NCBI GenBank assembly: GCA_038496445.1 | Contig: JALMLS010000335.1 | Span: 1-29,768 of the forward strand | DNA from: Trichosphaerium sp. ATCC 40318 | Taxonomy: Eukaryota > Discosea > Flabellinia > Trichosidae | DNA: 29,768 nucleotides | Reading direction: 5' to 3' | Shown: piece by piece, positions 12,353-23,303 of the stretch | Numbering within the stretch: the first letter of the stretch is position 1 | How the letters are laid out: each line of letters starts with the position of its first letter | Position numbers and translations under genes: made by a program | The notes under the pieces: model-generated | What the model saw: the letters and a program-made list of their open reading frames with translations, nothing else | The model's database searches: none | What the model was told of the DNA's origin: nothing

Positions 12353-12580
12353 AGATCCAGGCCAGTATTGCCCCGGTGTCTATGTCAGTTGTGTCGCTTT
12401 TAATGCGGTATTTACACCAACAGTAGCTCCTGCAACAACAACGTCACCTACAACTAACAGCTCCTACAACAACTACATCACCTCCAACCACAGCATCGCC
12501 TACTACACAGGCACCAACTTTCTGGCACCTTAACAGCTACAGTGCTTACACCTAGCACATTAACTGCGCGGGGAGTGCAT
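12353..12580 (+). pseudogene. Relict of a secreted/membrane protein: Cys-containing end and Thr/Pro stalk
   Basis: After an AG acceptor-like site (TTTGGCAG) a frame reads DPGQYCPGVYVSC, then FTPTVAPATTTSPTT, followed in the next frame by TAPTTTTSPPTTASPTTQAPT and in the third frame by more Thr-rich sequence. The mucin-like Thr/Pro composition continues across two +1 shifts (near 12454 and 12512), so the coding sequence is decayed. Its membrane anchor appears to lie 6.5 kb away at 19126-19272, beyond an inserted LINE. No upstream exons or signal peptide are recognisable. It may belong to the same type of surface beta-helix protein as the gene at the left edge, but that is a guess. Confidence 0.5.
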
Positions 12581-13104
12581 CACCTCTTCACTATTTTACG
12601 TTCTAACTATTATGTTACGCTAGTTAGAATAACAGTAGTGCCGTTTATACCTACTTTATACCCAAGCCCTACATTTCCCTTAGTAAACATTATTTAGAAC
12701 GTTATTAATAGTTGCAACACTTAAGAACAGTTAAGTAACACAATATTCAAATGATTCTACAACGAAACACATTCAAGTATTATGATTTTCTCGTTTAACG
12801 GTAGTCATCTTTATCAAAGAGCAAGACCAGATCCTCCACCAAGGCAACACAACAAGTTATGTGATAAATTAGAATTTAATGTAACAATTAACACATCACA
12901 GAAAACCAGAAAAATCGATTTTAACATACAGCACAATATGTAAGACAGATTTTCTTTCTTAATTATATACTAATGGAAAAGATAGCTAATGGAAATTTCT
13001 GTTGATGAAAAAGATAGTTGCAAGTTATGTAGAAACAAACAAACTAAACATTAGTGAGAAAATAAAGATCAAATTGGGCAGTAAATCAACAAATTGACCA
13101 AGTT
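12581..13104. other. AT-rich stretch before LINE ORF1, possible LINE 5' region
   Basis: About 520 bp with no gene. It probably contains the 5' end and 5' UTR of the LINE, but the boundary cannot be located because no target-site duplication is clear. Confidence 0.35.
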
Positions 13105-14154
13105 ATGGATGAACTTCCTGAAATCCAAAGAATCTCAGTCTTCAAAAACACGATCGAAAAAGTATGTATTGATATGTCCAAGTCCAATGACAATCAATTA
13201 CAAGAAAGCGCTCAACAAGGAAGAATCGTGTGGATTATTAAACTCGAGATTTATCCAGATCTGATCCAAGGTGTTAGACCCAAACAATTCATTTCCGATG
13301 ATCTTCAAGCCAAGTTCAATCTAGCTAAACGTGCTATTCATGAAGTAATCAAGAGCGAAAGTGAACATATCATTACGGCTAAGGAGTTCCCTTTCAATAC
13401 TACGATTTCTATGTATGCTTCTCCGTCTGTTATAGATGATATCCAAGAACTTCGCGGTAATCTCAAGAAAGATGGATTCAACGTTATTACTATTGCCCAC
13501 AACTCGACCAAAATAGTTATCTCTGGTTTCGAAATCACGGAAGGAGAAAAAGAGATGCGTTTTCTTTGTAACGCATTCTGTGAAGCTATGGGAGTCAAAC
13601 TTCTCGACTTTTGAAGATGGAAAACTGAAACGTTTCATTATCCGACGAATGGTTGTGTTTTCTTGTGCTCAAAGATTATCGCAGGATTTGAAAAATTCCA
13701 AGTTCTCAAGAGAAATAAACATCATCTGGTTTTTAAGGTGTTTAAAAGCGCTAAGGACTTCAGAAGTGCCCAACAATACGCAGACACGGTACAATTTCTC
13801 TCCGAAAACGAAATAGAAAGTTTTAGATTGGGAAAAAGAAAGAACGAAACTGCTGTCAATCCTGTTCAACCGAAGCGCCCAAGAAAGATTGTTGCTCCTT
13901 ACAATCCTCAACAACCGACTGTCTGTGACCCAGATGCTCCAATGCAACCTGTTCAAATACAACAATTTGACGATCAATATGAGAAGGATAAAGTTATACG
14001 CGAACGAGCCTTTATTGATGCACTTAAACAACATATGGCATTAGAAAGACCAAAGAGAATTGCAAAGGGAGTCGATCCGGAGTTTAAAGAAGATGAGATT
14101 ACCCAGCTGCGTATCGCCTTCTATAAGAATAACCCTCTTAACCCAAAAAAATGA
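13105..14154 (+). pseudogene. LINE ORF1, interrupted by an in-frame TGA
   Basis: One frame runs from ATG 13105 to a TGA at 14152-14154, broken only by TGA at 13612-13614. The first part (169 aa) starts MDELPEIQRISVFKN; the second continues with WKTETFHYPTNG, then a basic Pro-rich linker (QPKRPRKIVAP) and a charged helical tail. In the expected position for an ORF1 nucleic-acid-binding chaperone, but I see no CCHC knuckle and cannot assign an RRM. Because frame and composition carry on beyond the TGA, it is either a point nonsense mutation or a readthrough codon. Confidence 0.65.
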
Positions 14155-14188
14155 TGATTAGACTAATAAATACATCATTTACGTTGAC

Positions 14189-14230
14189 TTACCCTTTTTT
14201 GCTGTTTTCTTACCCTTTTTTGTTGTTTTC
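14189..14230 (+). repeat. 21-bp tandem duplication between ORF1 and ORF2
   Basis: Two adjacent 21-bp units, TTACCCTTTTTTGCTGTTTTC and the same with GTTG for GCTG, lie in the pyrimidine-rich inter-ORF spacer of the LINE. Such tracts could matter for reinitiation on ORF2, which is inference. Confidence 0.8.
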
Positions 14231-14377
14231 TCTTGTTTTTCTGCTTCGTAGGGTCCTTTGGTTGTGTCGGCTCTGTTTTTATAGAAAAATACAAATTTGT
14301 AACCATTCTTTTATTTTTGTGTCTTTTCTAGTTAGTTATAGGTTTGCCTACGCGTGGTTTGGGTTATATGATCTTCT

Positions 14378-17300
14378 ATGACTAAGTTCAAAACAGTTAA
14401 GCTGGCTACAGCCAATATACGCGGCTTCAGTAATTTTGACATGGTGCGTGAGCTCTCGTACAACCTTAAGTGTAATATTTTATGTTCCACGGAAACAAAT
14501 TCTTTTCAGGAGCACAGACGCAAAACAATTTCAACAGATGAAGGTAGAGGTACAGGTGTGGCGTTAACAGCAATCAGAGGAAAAAATCCTGTTCTTATCA
14601 ATTCTTTGGATGGACGCATTCTTGTCGCTGAGGTGGAGTGTAATGGCGTCAAACTAAAGATAGCTACGATTTATGCTAAATCAAATAGTTCTAACCAATT
14701 TTGGCTTAAAGTATTCGAAGCAGTGGCAGAATGCGATATAATTACTGGTGACTTTAACTTGCGCATAGAGAATAAGAAGTCTTTAAAAACGTACGCATTA
14801 CTTCTTAATCTGGGATTCATAGATGCAGCTGTCAAATTTCATAAAGTGCTCCCTACACATGAAAAAGGTGGTAGACTGGATCTGCTTCTTGTCTCTAAAA
14901 CGCTAGCTACAAATTTAAAGTCATTCAAGATCCTAGAAATGCCTTTATTTGAGTTGGATCACTCAATTCTTCTAGCTACGTTTGAATTTGGTCCTCGTCT
15001 CCCTCGTCCTTTTCGTATTAATCCTGTTTTGTTTAAAGAGGTCTATAAAGACACTAAGATATGTGATTTGACCTTTGGACCCCTCCCAATAGACTATTTG
15101 CGTGACAAATTGGAACTGATGAATCGTTTCAAAAAAACTCAAACTAATCTTATATTTAAGAAAAATGCAAGAATAAACGTGTTGGCAGATGTCCTATCCA
15201 ACAAACACACAGCTACAGTCAAGGACCTTCTGGAATACAATAATCTTATCAGAGAAAAAAAGGAATTTACATGTGTCGCTGCCTCTCTGGATAAGGATAA
15301 ATATTATGAAATTCCATCAGCACAATTAACTAGATTGCTAAAAGGAAGAAATTCAGCCAGAGTTATAGAAGAACTTCGTTGTACCTGGAATGGTACATCA
15401 TCCAAAGATGTCAAAGCTATCTTATCTACAAGTGTTTGCTTTTACAAGCACCTATATGACGACCTGATTGTAGATGAGACCGTATTAAAACAAGTAAGCA
15501 ATTTATGGAATCCTAAAGTCTTTGTAGATCTCCAAAATAAATTAAACAGTAAGATTGAAGAAGAGGAGGTAGAAGAGGTAATAGATAAGATGCCAACGAA
15601 CAAAGCTCCAGGCCCGGATGGCCTTTCTGCGTGCGTCTATAAAACAATGAAGAATGTCTTTGTTCCCTCTTTAACACAGGGCTGAAACTCAGCTAGGCAT
15701 TGCCTTAAAAAATGATGCATATTCCTAACATTTGGCATTAGATGGCAAAATCAAGGCATTTGCATTTGGTAATGCCCAATAAAATAAGGCATTTTTACAA
15801 AAAGGCAATGCCTTCATCAAAAAGGCATTAAAACCAGGCATTTTTGGGCATCTTTTGGCATTGCATAAAATCAGGTAATGCCTTGTATTGCATTTTTTGG
15901 CATTGCATAAAATCAAGTAATGCCCTGTATTGCAAGTACTTTATGCCTTTATTATGCCTTATTTTTTTAAGCAATATATGCCTTGTATTTTAATTCATAT
16001 ATAAGGCATTGCCTATACTATATCATAGGACTGATCACATTAAGGAAGTGGTTTAAGGTAAGTAACAGTCAAACAACTTTTACACTTTTTTTTTCACATC
16101 ACCTACTGACGTTTTATATAGATAGGCACCTAGCGCTCTTAGTAATTCATGAAATTAGACGAAACCACCGCCAAACAAACCGCAGCACCCTATTTCACCT
16201 ACAACAGTAGTAGGAGTGAACTCCGCGATATTTCCAGGACCGCGGAATTCTAACACTACAAGGTAAGTTTTTTTTTTTTTTTTTCTACACCATCTCATAT
16301 TTTCTTTAAGGTTTTTTCAAATGCGGACTTAGGAGTTTTGTGTATTGTATGTGTACTGTATTATAAAATAAATAGTTGTGTTATTACCTGAAAATGCCCT
16401 GGTTTATTAGGCACTGTAGACTATGATAATGCTTTCTTTTTGCCTTCAAAATAAGGCATTGATGCATGAGTTATGCCCTAATTTGAAGGCATAATTCCTA
16501 AAAATATGCAGGCAAAACCATTGCAATCTTGTGTACCAGATGCAAGCATTTTTCATCAAATATGAGGCATTTTTGGAGCAAAAAATAAGGCATTGCCCTG
16601 TATTTGCCTTTTTGAATGAGGCAAAAACTAGGCATTTTTGTAAAAAATAAGGCAATATTTGATGAAAATGCCTAGGCATTGTCCAAAAATGCCTTGTTGA
16701 GTTTCAGCCCTGCATCTCTTTTCAATGACTTCATTCAACAAGGATGTGTGGATCAATTTTTATGTAAAGGTACCATTATTCCAATATTTAAGAAGGGTGA
16801 TCCTACATTAATGGCTAATTACAGACCTATAACTCTTACTAACGTTGATTATAAAATTTTAATGAAAGTTTTTTATAATCGTATGACTCCTATAATGTCC
16901 AAGGTTATTCTCAAAACTCAGAATGGATTTATTCCAGGCAGAGACATAGTAGATAACGTGATAGCAGCTTTGGAAGCCATAGCTTACAACAAAAAACACT
17001 CAAAATGGCTTAGGATGATAGCTTATGATTTCAAAAAAGCATTTGATTCATGCAGTCATACAGCGCTGAAACTTTTCCTAACAAAAATAGGATTCTCAAA
17101 AAAAATTGCTGATATGCTAGTTCAAGCACTTAAACTAGATGTACAAGTTAGGATTAACAACGTAGTTAGTGAGGAAACATTCTGCACTAAGAGAGGTACA
17201 GGACAGGGGAATCCTATCAGCCCATATTTTTTCGCCATTATGGTGGAACCTCTTAATTGGATCATCAATCACAAGGCTTATATTAAAGGAGCTGAGATGA

Positions 17301-18758
17301 GTATTGATAACTGGCTTAAGAACCTCTTCTTCGCTGATGATCTCTTGTTGTTAGCTAGTTCCGTAGATGATATAGATGAAATGAATTATTGGTTAACAAG
17401 ATATGGCAAAGCAACCGGTCTACAAATCAATGAGAAAAAGTGTTTTCAAGCAAATATTTCAGGTTTAGACGACGATAATAGTAAGGTCTTCGACACAGGT
17501 ACAAGTATTAGATACTTGGGTTTTACTCTTAGTGATGATGGACTGAATTTCGATTGGAATAGTGCGATACACAAGATAGCTCTACAACTCATCAAATGGA
17601 AACCGCTATGCAATACAATTCGCCAAAAAATTAATGTTTTTAAATCATATGCTCAGTCCCAACTAATCTACTTTACTAGACCACTTTCTATTCCTCCAAG
17701 TGCAACAGCTAAACTTATTAACGTCTGTAATTGGTTCTTGTGGGATGTGTCAAGAGTATATGATAAATACCGAAAGTATTCTCGCGTTTCCTGGTCGCAA
17801 CTCTCTCTCCCATACAAAAATGGTGGTTTTTCGTTAAGTTCCATATCTCAAATTAGTAACGCATTTAAAGCATCATTATGGGAACGTCACCTAACAACAG
17901 ACACACTGTACAAAACGGTATGGAATAATAAGTCAAATCTTAGTGAAGTTTGCAGAAAACAATTTGATTCTTTTAATGTGGTTCCAAATTCCAATTATAG
18001 AAAAGTTAAATTTTATTCTTTAATTTTAAGAAAAAGAATTATCCCTCGCCTTAAACCCCACTTCAGGAAAAACTACATCTTTAACTCATCCATACTCCTA
18101 CTACTAAATAAATTCAAGGGAGTCAGTTATATTAGAGACATTGTATGGAGATTTATTATGAGATGTCTTCCAGTTACATAAAAAAGATGCGTTTCCTCCA
18201 GAAAAGCATGAAGAAATTTTCTTTGATTGGGCAGTGCCTAGTAAAATAATGGAAGTAGTATTTGATTTGTTAACCTTTTGTAAACCAGATGAATCACTTA
18301 AGATCTTTTTAGATAAATGCAAGACAGTACATCATTTGTTAGAAATTGGAATTATACTAGCATTAACCTGGATAATACGTAATGACATTAAGCATGGTGT
18401 TCCAGCAAATAAGTGGTTGGCAGGACAACAAATCAGATACAAGTTTATAAATTGGATGATTATTGCCATGTACAACGGAACAGTCAAAAATATAGATTGG
18501 ATGTACAAAAGTGAAACGACTAGTAGATGGACAACTGATAGATACAAATGTCATGTTCAGATGGACTATAAGGATGTATTATCAGAACAAAACAGCTTAC
18601 GAAGATTACAGATGAATACACCAGCGTTTGTCGTGGGTAGTGGAATAGATGAAATATTACCTGATGGTACTATAATTTTAAGTAAATTTTTACAACCTAC
18701 TAACGATAGAAGAATATCAAAACCAGTTCATAGATTAGGTTCTGTTTATAATCAATAG
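14378..18758 (+). pseudogene. LINE ORF2: endonuclease and reverse transcriptase, disrupted
   Basis: ATG 14378 opens an AP-endonuclease-like domain with the expected landmarks: LATANIRG, STETN, IYAKS, ITGDFNL, LDLLLVS and LDHSILL. Reverse transcriptase follows: NKAPGPDGLSA at 15598, then after the inserted element NYRPITLTN, GFIPGRDIVDN, DFKKAFDS, RGTGQGNPISPYFF and the catalytic FFADDLLLL near 17327. A thumb and C-terminal region runs to 18758. The frame is broken twice. At 15677-16712 a TIR element is inserted, and near 18165-18182 the frame shifts by one so that TAA at 18179 ends the first frame while KKDAFPPEKHEEIFFDW continues in the next. The enzyme would nick target DNA and copy the LINE RNA; this copy cannot. 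Confidence 0.85.
15677..16712. mobile_element. Non-autonomous TIR element packed with GGCATT/AATGCC motifs
   Basis: The ends are perfect 15-bp inverted repeats, CAGGGCTGAAACTCA at 15677-15691 and its reverse complement at 16698-16712; after three mismatches AGGCATT also matches at both ends. CA flanks both sides (15675-15676 and 16713-16714), so removing the element plus one CA rejoins the reverse transcriptase frame exactly. Inside, GGCATT or its complement recurs about 25 times in both orientations, mostly within ~350 bp of each end, leaving a motif-free centre (~16020-16390) with a long T run at 16267. No transposase frame is present. CAGGG ends recall hAT elements, but those make 8-bp duplications, so the family is unassigned. 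Confidence 0.8.
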
Positions 18759-19111
18759 TTTTAAGGTCGCGTTCCCTCCTAATTTGCTTCGCAAATTTGG
18801 AGCCGTTTGCGCTCCCTATACTGAGGCACCGCACCTAGTGTGTAGTCCTTAATTTAATATTATTCTTTTCTTTCTTGGGGGGGAATTTAATTCCCCCCCA
18901 ACCCCCCTTTTTTTCTTTCTTTTTCTCTTTCCGTTTAATCATTTTCTTATTCACACCTAATGATTTTATCTATATATTGAGTCAGTATACTGTTGAGAAG
19001 GAACTTATTGCACAATGAATTTATTTTTAAATTTATCTAAATTATGTAACCAATACAATGTAACAAATCTATATGTAATAAAGTAGGCGCTAGCGCGCTG
19101 CCTCTTATTCT
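18759..19111 (+). other. LINE 3' UTR with stem-loops
   Basis: Three palindromic structures are visible. CTCCTAATTTGC (18776-18787) pairs with 18791-18802 around a TTC loop with one mismatch, and GGAGC/GCTCC offers an overlapping alternative. A run of seven G, AATTTAATT and seven C (18877-18899) is a perfect 11-bp-arm inverted repeat. GCGCTAGCGC lies at 19087-19096. LINE 3' UTR structures are commonly recognised by the cognate reverse transcriptase; that role here is inference. Confidence 0.6.
18877..18899. repeat. Perfect G7/C7 palindrome
   Basis: Seven G, AATT, one T, AATT and seven C form an inverted repeat with 11-bp arms and a one-nucleotide centre, followed by a further run of six C. 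It is unusual in such AT-rich DNA. The G and C runs could also form other non-B structures. Confidence 0.9.
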
Positions 19112-19125
19112 AAAAAAAAAAAAAA

Positions 19126-19272
19126 ACAGCTCCTCCTACAATTCAGTATAAAACGCCTGTTTGGGTAATACCTATTGTTGTTGTCATGGGAGTATTACTT
19201 GTCATCCTTGTTGCAGCACTTGGCGTAGCTCTTTTCAAGTTATTCGGGAGATCAAAGTACACAACTGTTTAA
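19126..19272 (+). pseudogene. Transmembrane C-terminus of the relict membrane-protein gene
   Basis: Directly after the LINE A tract a frame reads APPTIQYKTPVW, then a strongly hydrophobic segment of about 25 residues (VIPIVVVMGVLLVILVAALG), then a short basic tail (FKLFGRSKYTTV) and TAA at 19270. This is a typical type I membrane anchor at the end of a Thr/Pro stalk. The matching stalk sits at 12353-12580; both share ACAGCTCCT (12457 and 19126), which may be part of the insertion target or simply the stalk repeat. Without the rest of the gene this piece is probably not expressed. Confidence 0.6.
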
Positions 19273-19480
19273 TAAACGTGTTTCTTAAAAAAGTGTTTTC
19301 AATTTCGATAGCTCAAAGTTGTTCATATTCTATAAATTCTATAATGGTTTACAATACAGTCGCCCGTAAGTACGTTGGTTACATGTATAAATGTGGCAAT
19401 TCTCCACCTTGACGTGTAAATGTGATTCAATCCGTTGATGTATGCCTTAACTTATCAATAGAAAGCAACGATAAATACTA

Positions 19481-22400
19481 ATGGCACTATTTGGAGTCTC
19501 TAGAATGCTTATGCAGGGCATAAGCACCCAAACTTTCTACATAGATGACGTAAAGAAAGATTTCGATATCAGCGACGAAGAAGAGTTTATAGAAGGTACG
19601 TAACTCTCCTACACCAATGCGGAAATGAATCAAAACATTGAACGATCACGTGACCACTTTTAAGCGCGTAAAACGGTAGCTTGTCGCGTGTTAATCCCTT
19701 TTTTTTTTCTACAACAGAATTCGCTTGTACTTTATGGCGTCATGGACTTGGTGATGTTACTGGCTCATTTTTATTGTTTGTGAACCATTGTATCTTCTAT
19801 GGACGCGTAGGCGGTGCTTTACCAATACAAGTACGTTAAAAACCACTTCAGCGCTGTTGACACGTGAAGTGAAGAGTTTTTTGGGGGTTTTTGCGGGATT
19901 GTATTCTAAATCCTTTTCTAGGTGTGTATCGCTTTGGGTGAGATAGATGAAATCACCAAGGGCACAACATTGTTTGGTTCACCTACTGTTATGAATATAA
20001 ATGTCGTTTGTGGATACGTGGTACAGTAACAACCTATTGTGATTGTATTAAAGTGAGGTAACACGTACTCTTTAGTATAAGTTCTGCTTTAGTGGTGGAA
20101 AAAGAAATAATGCACATGACGTTTTGTACGTTTTAGTTCCTACTTCTATTTGTTTTTTGGATGCTCTTCACGTGCGCTTATGATTTGTACAAAAGAGAAT
20201 TTCTTTGGAAGCGTGAGTGCGGAGATGAAGAAGCAATAAAGGCAGATCTTCATGTAGAAATAGGAAGAAACCTGGTACAAGCCATCAAACAAGTTCGAAA
20301 AAAATTAACTCTTCAATAATAGCATCCAAAACATCAACCTGAACTACAAAGACACTTTCATGGTCAAGTTGGTCGTACTGAAGTTGTTTTACACAGTAAG
20401 TAGTATGGTAAACTAAGGCATTAGTATAAATGTTGCGCAGGCTTTAGAAGTGCGATGCAGAGTACTGTTTTAAGAAGTGGAAGGTTATATGTCACACAAC
20501 ATAATATTTGTTTCAATTGTTCCATTCCTCTATTGAAAGTATCGGTATGCTCACATAAGAATATCACTGTGTTCTTATTTTATCCGAATAGGAAGTCATC
20601 AAACTGAGAGATATTACTAGAATAGAAAAAGGCAATACAAGTGTCAGAATACTGACGAAAACTAAAAAAGAGGTTGGCATACCTCTTTTTTTTTTTTTGC
20701 TTTGTTTCGTACTTAGCGACAGCCTATTAATTAATTTCAGGGATATTACTTCTCTATGATGGGTAACAGAGATGCTGCGTTCTTTCAACTACGACGTGTT
20801 TGGTTGAAAGCGATGGTAGCTAACTAGGAATTTAATACAAAGCTTAAGCTGTTTTTTTTTTTAAGCATTTGGTCGCTCTTTCTGACTAGTCTTCGTTAGG
20901 TTAATGTATTCCCGCCACCAAAATATCCTGGAGGTATACTTGTAATATTGACACTGTGTATTAATTGTCTACTTAGCTAGAGAAGCTGAGCTGGTTCAGT
21001 TGTGGAAGCAATTTTCAAAACTTGATACTGAATCTAGTGGGATGGTTTCAAGAGAAAACTTTGTTAAACGAATATCAGATGTTGTACATGACGACTTTAT
21101 GGTGAGTTTATTATAACCAATCGAGCGTCCTTTGAATAAAGTATCACCATATCCGTTGGTGGAAGGAAATTTGAACACTGAACTTCTTTCAAACTAACTT
21201 TTTTTGATTTAGGCTGACGCTCTGTTTAACGCCTTTGATAAAGATAATAACAACACAATAGAGTTTTCAGAGTTTCTTCGTGGTATGCGTGTCATGAATA
21301 AAGGAAATGCTATACAGAAACTAGAACGTGCGTCTCAAAAAAAAATTCTCAAAACTAACAATAAAACCAACAAAGTCTCGTTCATGATGTATGATGAGAA
21401 CAACGATAGTTTCATCACTGTATCTGATTTGATTCGAGTGCATACGAGACTTGATACAGAAAAAAACGGCACGTGCTGTTTATAAAAATCACGTGAATAC
21501 GTGTGTATGCATGAATAAAAGAATGCTAAGTTTGCTTTGATAGGTGCCATTGAAGCAAAAATGTATGATGCGTTTGCAAAGATTGCTTCAGATGGAAGCA
21601 AAAAAGTTAATCAAGAAACGTTCACAAAAGGTTTCTAAACATCCCATGTTAGCACACAAACCTCGCTGATAATATACTAGGGGTTGTAGATAACCCAGAT
21701 GTCCAAGAAGCGCTCGGACTAACAGATGTATTAAAACCTGGATCCGCTTTATCTCAGAAGACAGGTGTTATTGCATTAGAACCTGGTATAAAGAAAACAA
21801 TTCTACTTGGTATCGAAAAAGCTGTTCAAAGAGCACAAACTTTTTCAACAGCGAAACCTGTTGACTTTGAAGCTGAGAGTGAAGGCATTCAAACAAAATT
21901 CGAATGGTACTTGTTTTTATGCCAACAACTTTAAGGGCCTTTCCAGCATACAGTTGTATACTTACAGCAATTAATTAGTAGTTCTGAAACTTATGCAATA
22001 ACAGATTGGGCTCCTAGACTATTCAGGAGTACGGATTTTTCTTTCAGACGAAAATTTTTGTTTTACAAACTTGGGGTTTTTTGATCTCGTTTGATAGGAA
22101 TCCGAGAACAATTTGGTGTAACAGATGAGCTTTATTTAAAATCACTTGGACATCAACAGCTTGCTAAAAATGTACTTTGTGGCGCATGGACCCTATTGAA
22201 AGGTAGTGCTACTTCAGGCAGATCAGGGTACGCGGTGTAAATACCTATCAAGGAAAACAAAGATTTCTAGTCAGTCTTGATTAATTGCTGTTTATAGGGC
22301 GTTTTTCTTGAGGTCTTTTGATTCTCAGTTCCTTATAAAGTCATGTTCTCCTGCAGAATACACATTCCTTCAAGAAATACTTCCAGAGTACTACAAGGTA

Positions 22401-23303
22401 TTTAAAATATCACAATTTCCTTGCAAACCATCTCAATCAATTTCTTTTTAGCATTTAAAAACAAACCCAGATACTCTCATTGCACGGTTCTATCAGTTAG
22501 CTATCCTCAAGGAGCCGAGTGGTAAAGACCTATACTTTGTTGTAATGGAAAATATTCTTCCAAATGGTAAAGTAGAGGCTCTATATGATCTGAAGGGATC
22601 TACTGTTGGAAGATCTACTCCAGCCGCAAACAGGTATTCTGATTTTTTTCTCAACATATGCAGAAGTTATTTGACTTTTGTTGTAGGAAACCCGGTATGG
22701 CTCTTAAAGACTTGGATTTTATGTCTTCAAAAGCGGCTGTTAAAGTATCACCTGATATTAAACAAGCGTTGTACGCCCAAATAGAAAAAGATGCTTCTTT
22801 TCTTGCAAAACAAAATATTATTGATTACTCTATGCTTCTTGGAATAAGCATGAAACGAAGTACGTAGCCGTATTAGCCTGCTGAAAATTCTTCCATTCAA
22901 ACGAATGATTGATAGCAAATTTTTTTACTTACTATGGCACATAGAGAACGTTGTTGAACTGTCACCAGCAGAACTGAGGTTTGTTCTTTTTTTCATTAAT
23001 AGAAAAACGAAAAACCGATTTACTCATGATTAGGCGTTCTAAGAGTGTTTACAAGAGAGTTGGCGGAGGCCTAGAGTCAACAGATGGGAAAGAAGTTTAC
23101 TACTTTGGCATCATTGATATCTTAATACCTTGGGGATTCGCTAAAAAGTCAGAACATGCTCTAAAGGCAATTGTCTACGATAAGGTAATTAATGAGTCAC
23201 GTGCAATCCTCTCATTTATTTTTAGGACGGAATAAGTGTAACAGAACCTAGTGTGTACAAAGGCAGGTTTGTAGAGTTCATGACAAAGACTGTATTCAAG
23301 TAA
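19481..23303 (+). CDS. Phosphatidylinositol phosphate kinase with two GRAM domains and EF-hands
   Basis: Twenty-one exons: 19481-19595, 19718-19830, 19922-20020, 20137-20274, 20323-20395, 20441-20544, 20592-20672, 20741-20815, 20900-20933, 20977-21101, 21213-21468, 21544-21630, 21681-21906, 21979-22028, 22098-22227, 22298-22397, 22452-22633, 22687-22859, 22945-22978, 23034-23184, 23226-23303. Sum 2424 nt, 807 aa. Residues ~40-150 look like a divergent GRAM domain (TGSFLLFVNHCIFYG, then AYDLYKREFLWKR); ~160-265 a clearer one (GRTEVVLHSFRSAMQS, SGRLYVTQHNICF). EF-hand loops follow: DTESSGMVSREN (degenerate), DKDNNNTIEFSE and DENNDSFITVSD. The kinase (~500-807) has the lysine of FLIKS (K583), YDLKGSTVGR (~647), IIDYSMLLGI and GIIDIL. 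It should phosphorylate PIP to PIP2 at membranes, with GRAM binding lipid and EF-hands sensing calcium (inferred). Intron 11 begins GCACGTG. Confidence 0.9.

Larger units (their letters stand above)
13105..19126 (+). mobile_element. Degenerate non-LTR retrotransposon (LINE), APE-type, two ORFs
   Basis: The span runs from the ORF1 start to the end of a 15-nt A tract (19112-19126). It holds ORF1, a 223-nt spacer with a 21-bp tandem duplication, an ORF2 with AP-like endonuclease and reverse transcriptase, and a structured 3' UTR ending in AATAAA (19078) plus the A tract, the expected anatomy of a LINE on the plus strand. The true 5' end lies upstream and is not defined. Three lesions make it inactive: an in-frame TGA in ORF1, a 1036-bp TIR insertion in ORF2 and a frameshift late in ORF2. 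L1/Tx1-like affiliation is suggested by domain order and the FADD active site but not proven. Confidence 0.85.

Noticed and set aside
15677..16712. The insert in LINE ORF2 as a spliceosomal intron.
   Set aside because: Its ends are CAGGG...CCCTG with inverted repeats, not GT...AG, and it is far larger than host introns.
15677..16712. The TIR element as a standard hAT transposon.
   Set aside because: CAGGG ends fit, but no 8-bp direct repeat flanks it; only CA is duplicated.
19718..20274. Hydrophobic stretches at the start of the PIP kinase as transmembrane helices of a receptor-PIP kinase.
   Set aside because: They are short and interrupted by charged residues, and their spacing fits GRAM-domain strands and the AYD...W helix better.
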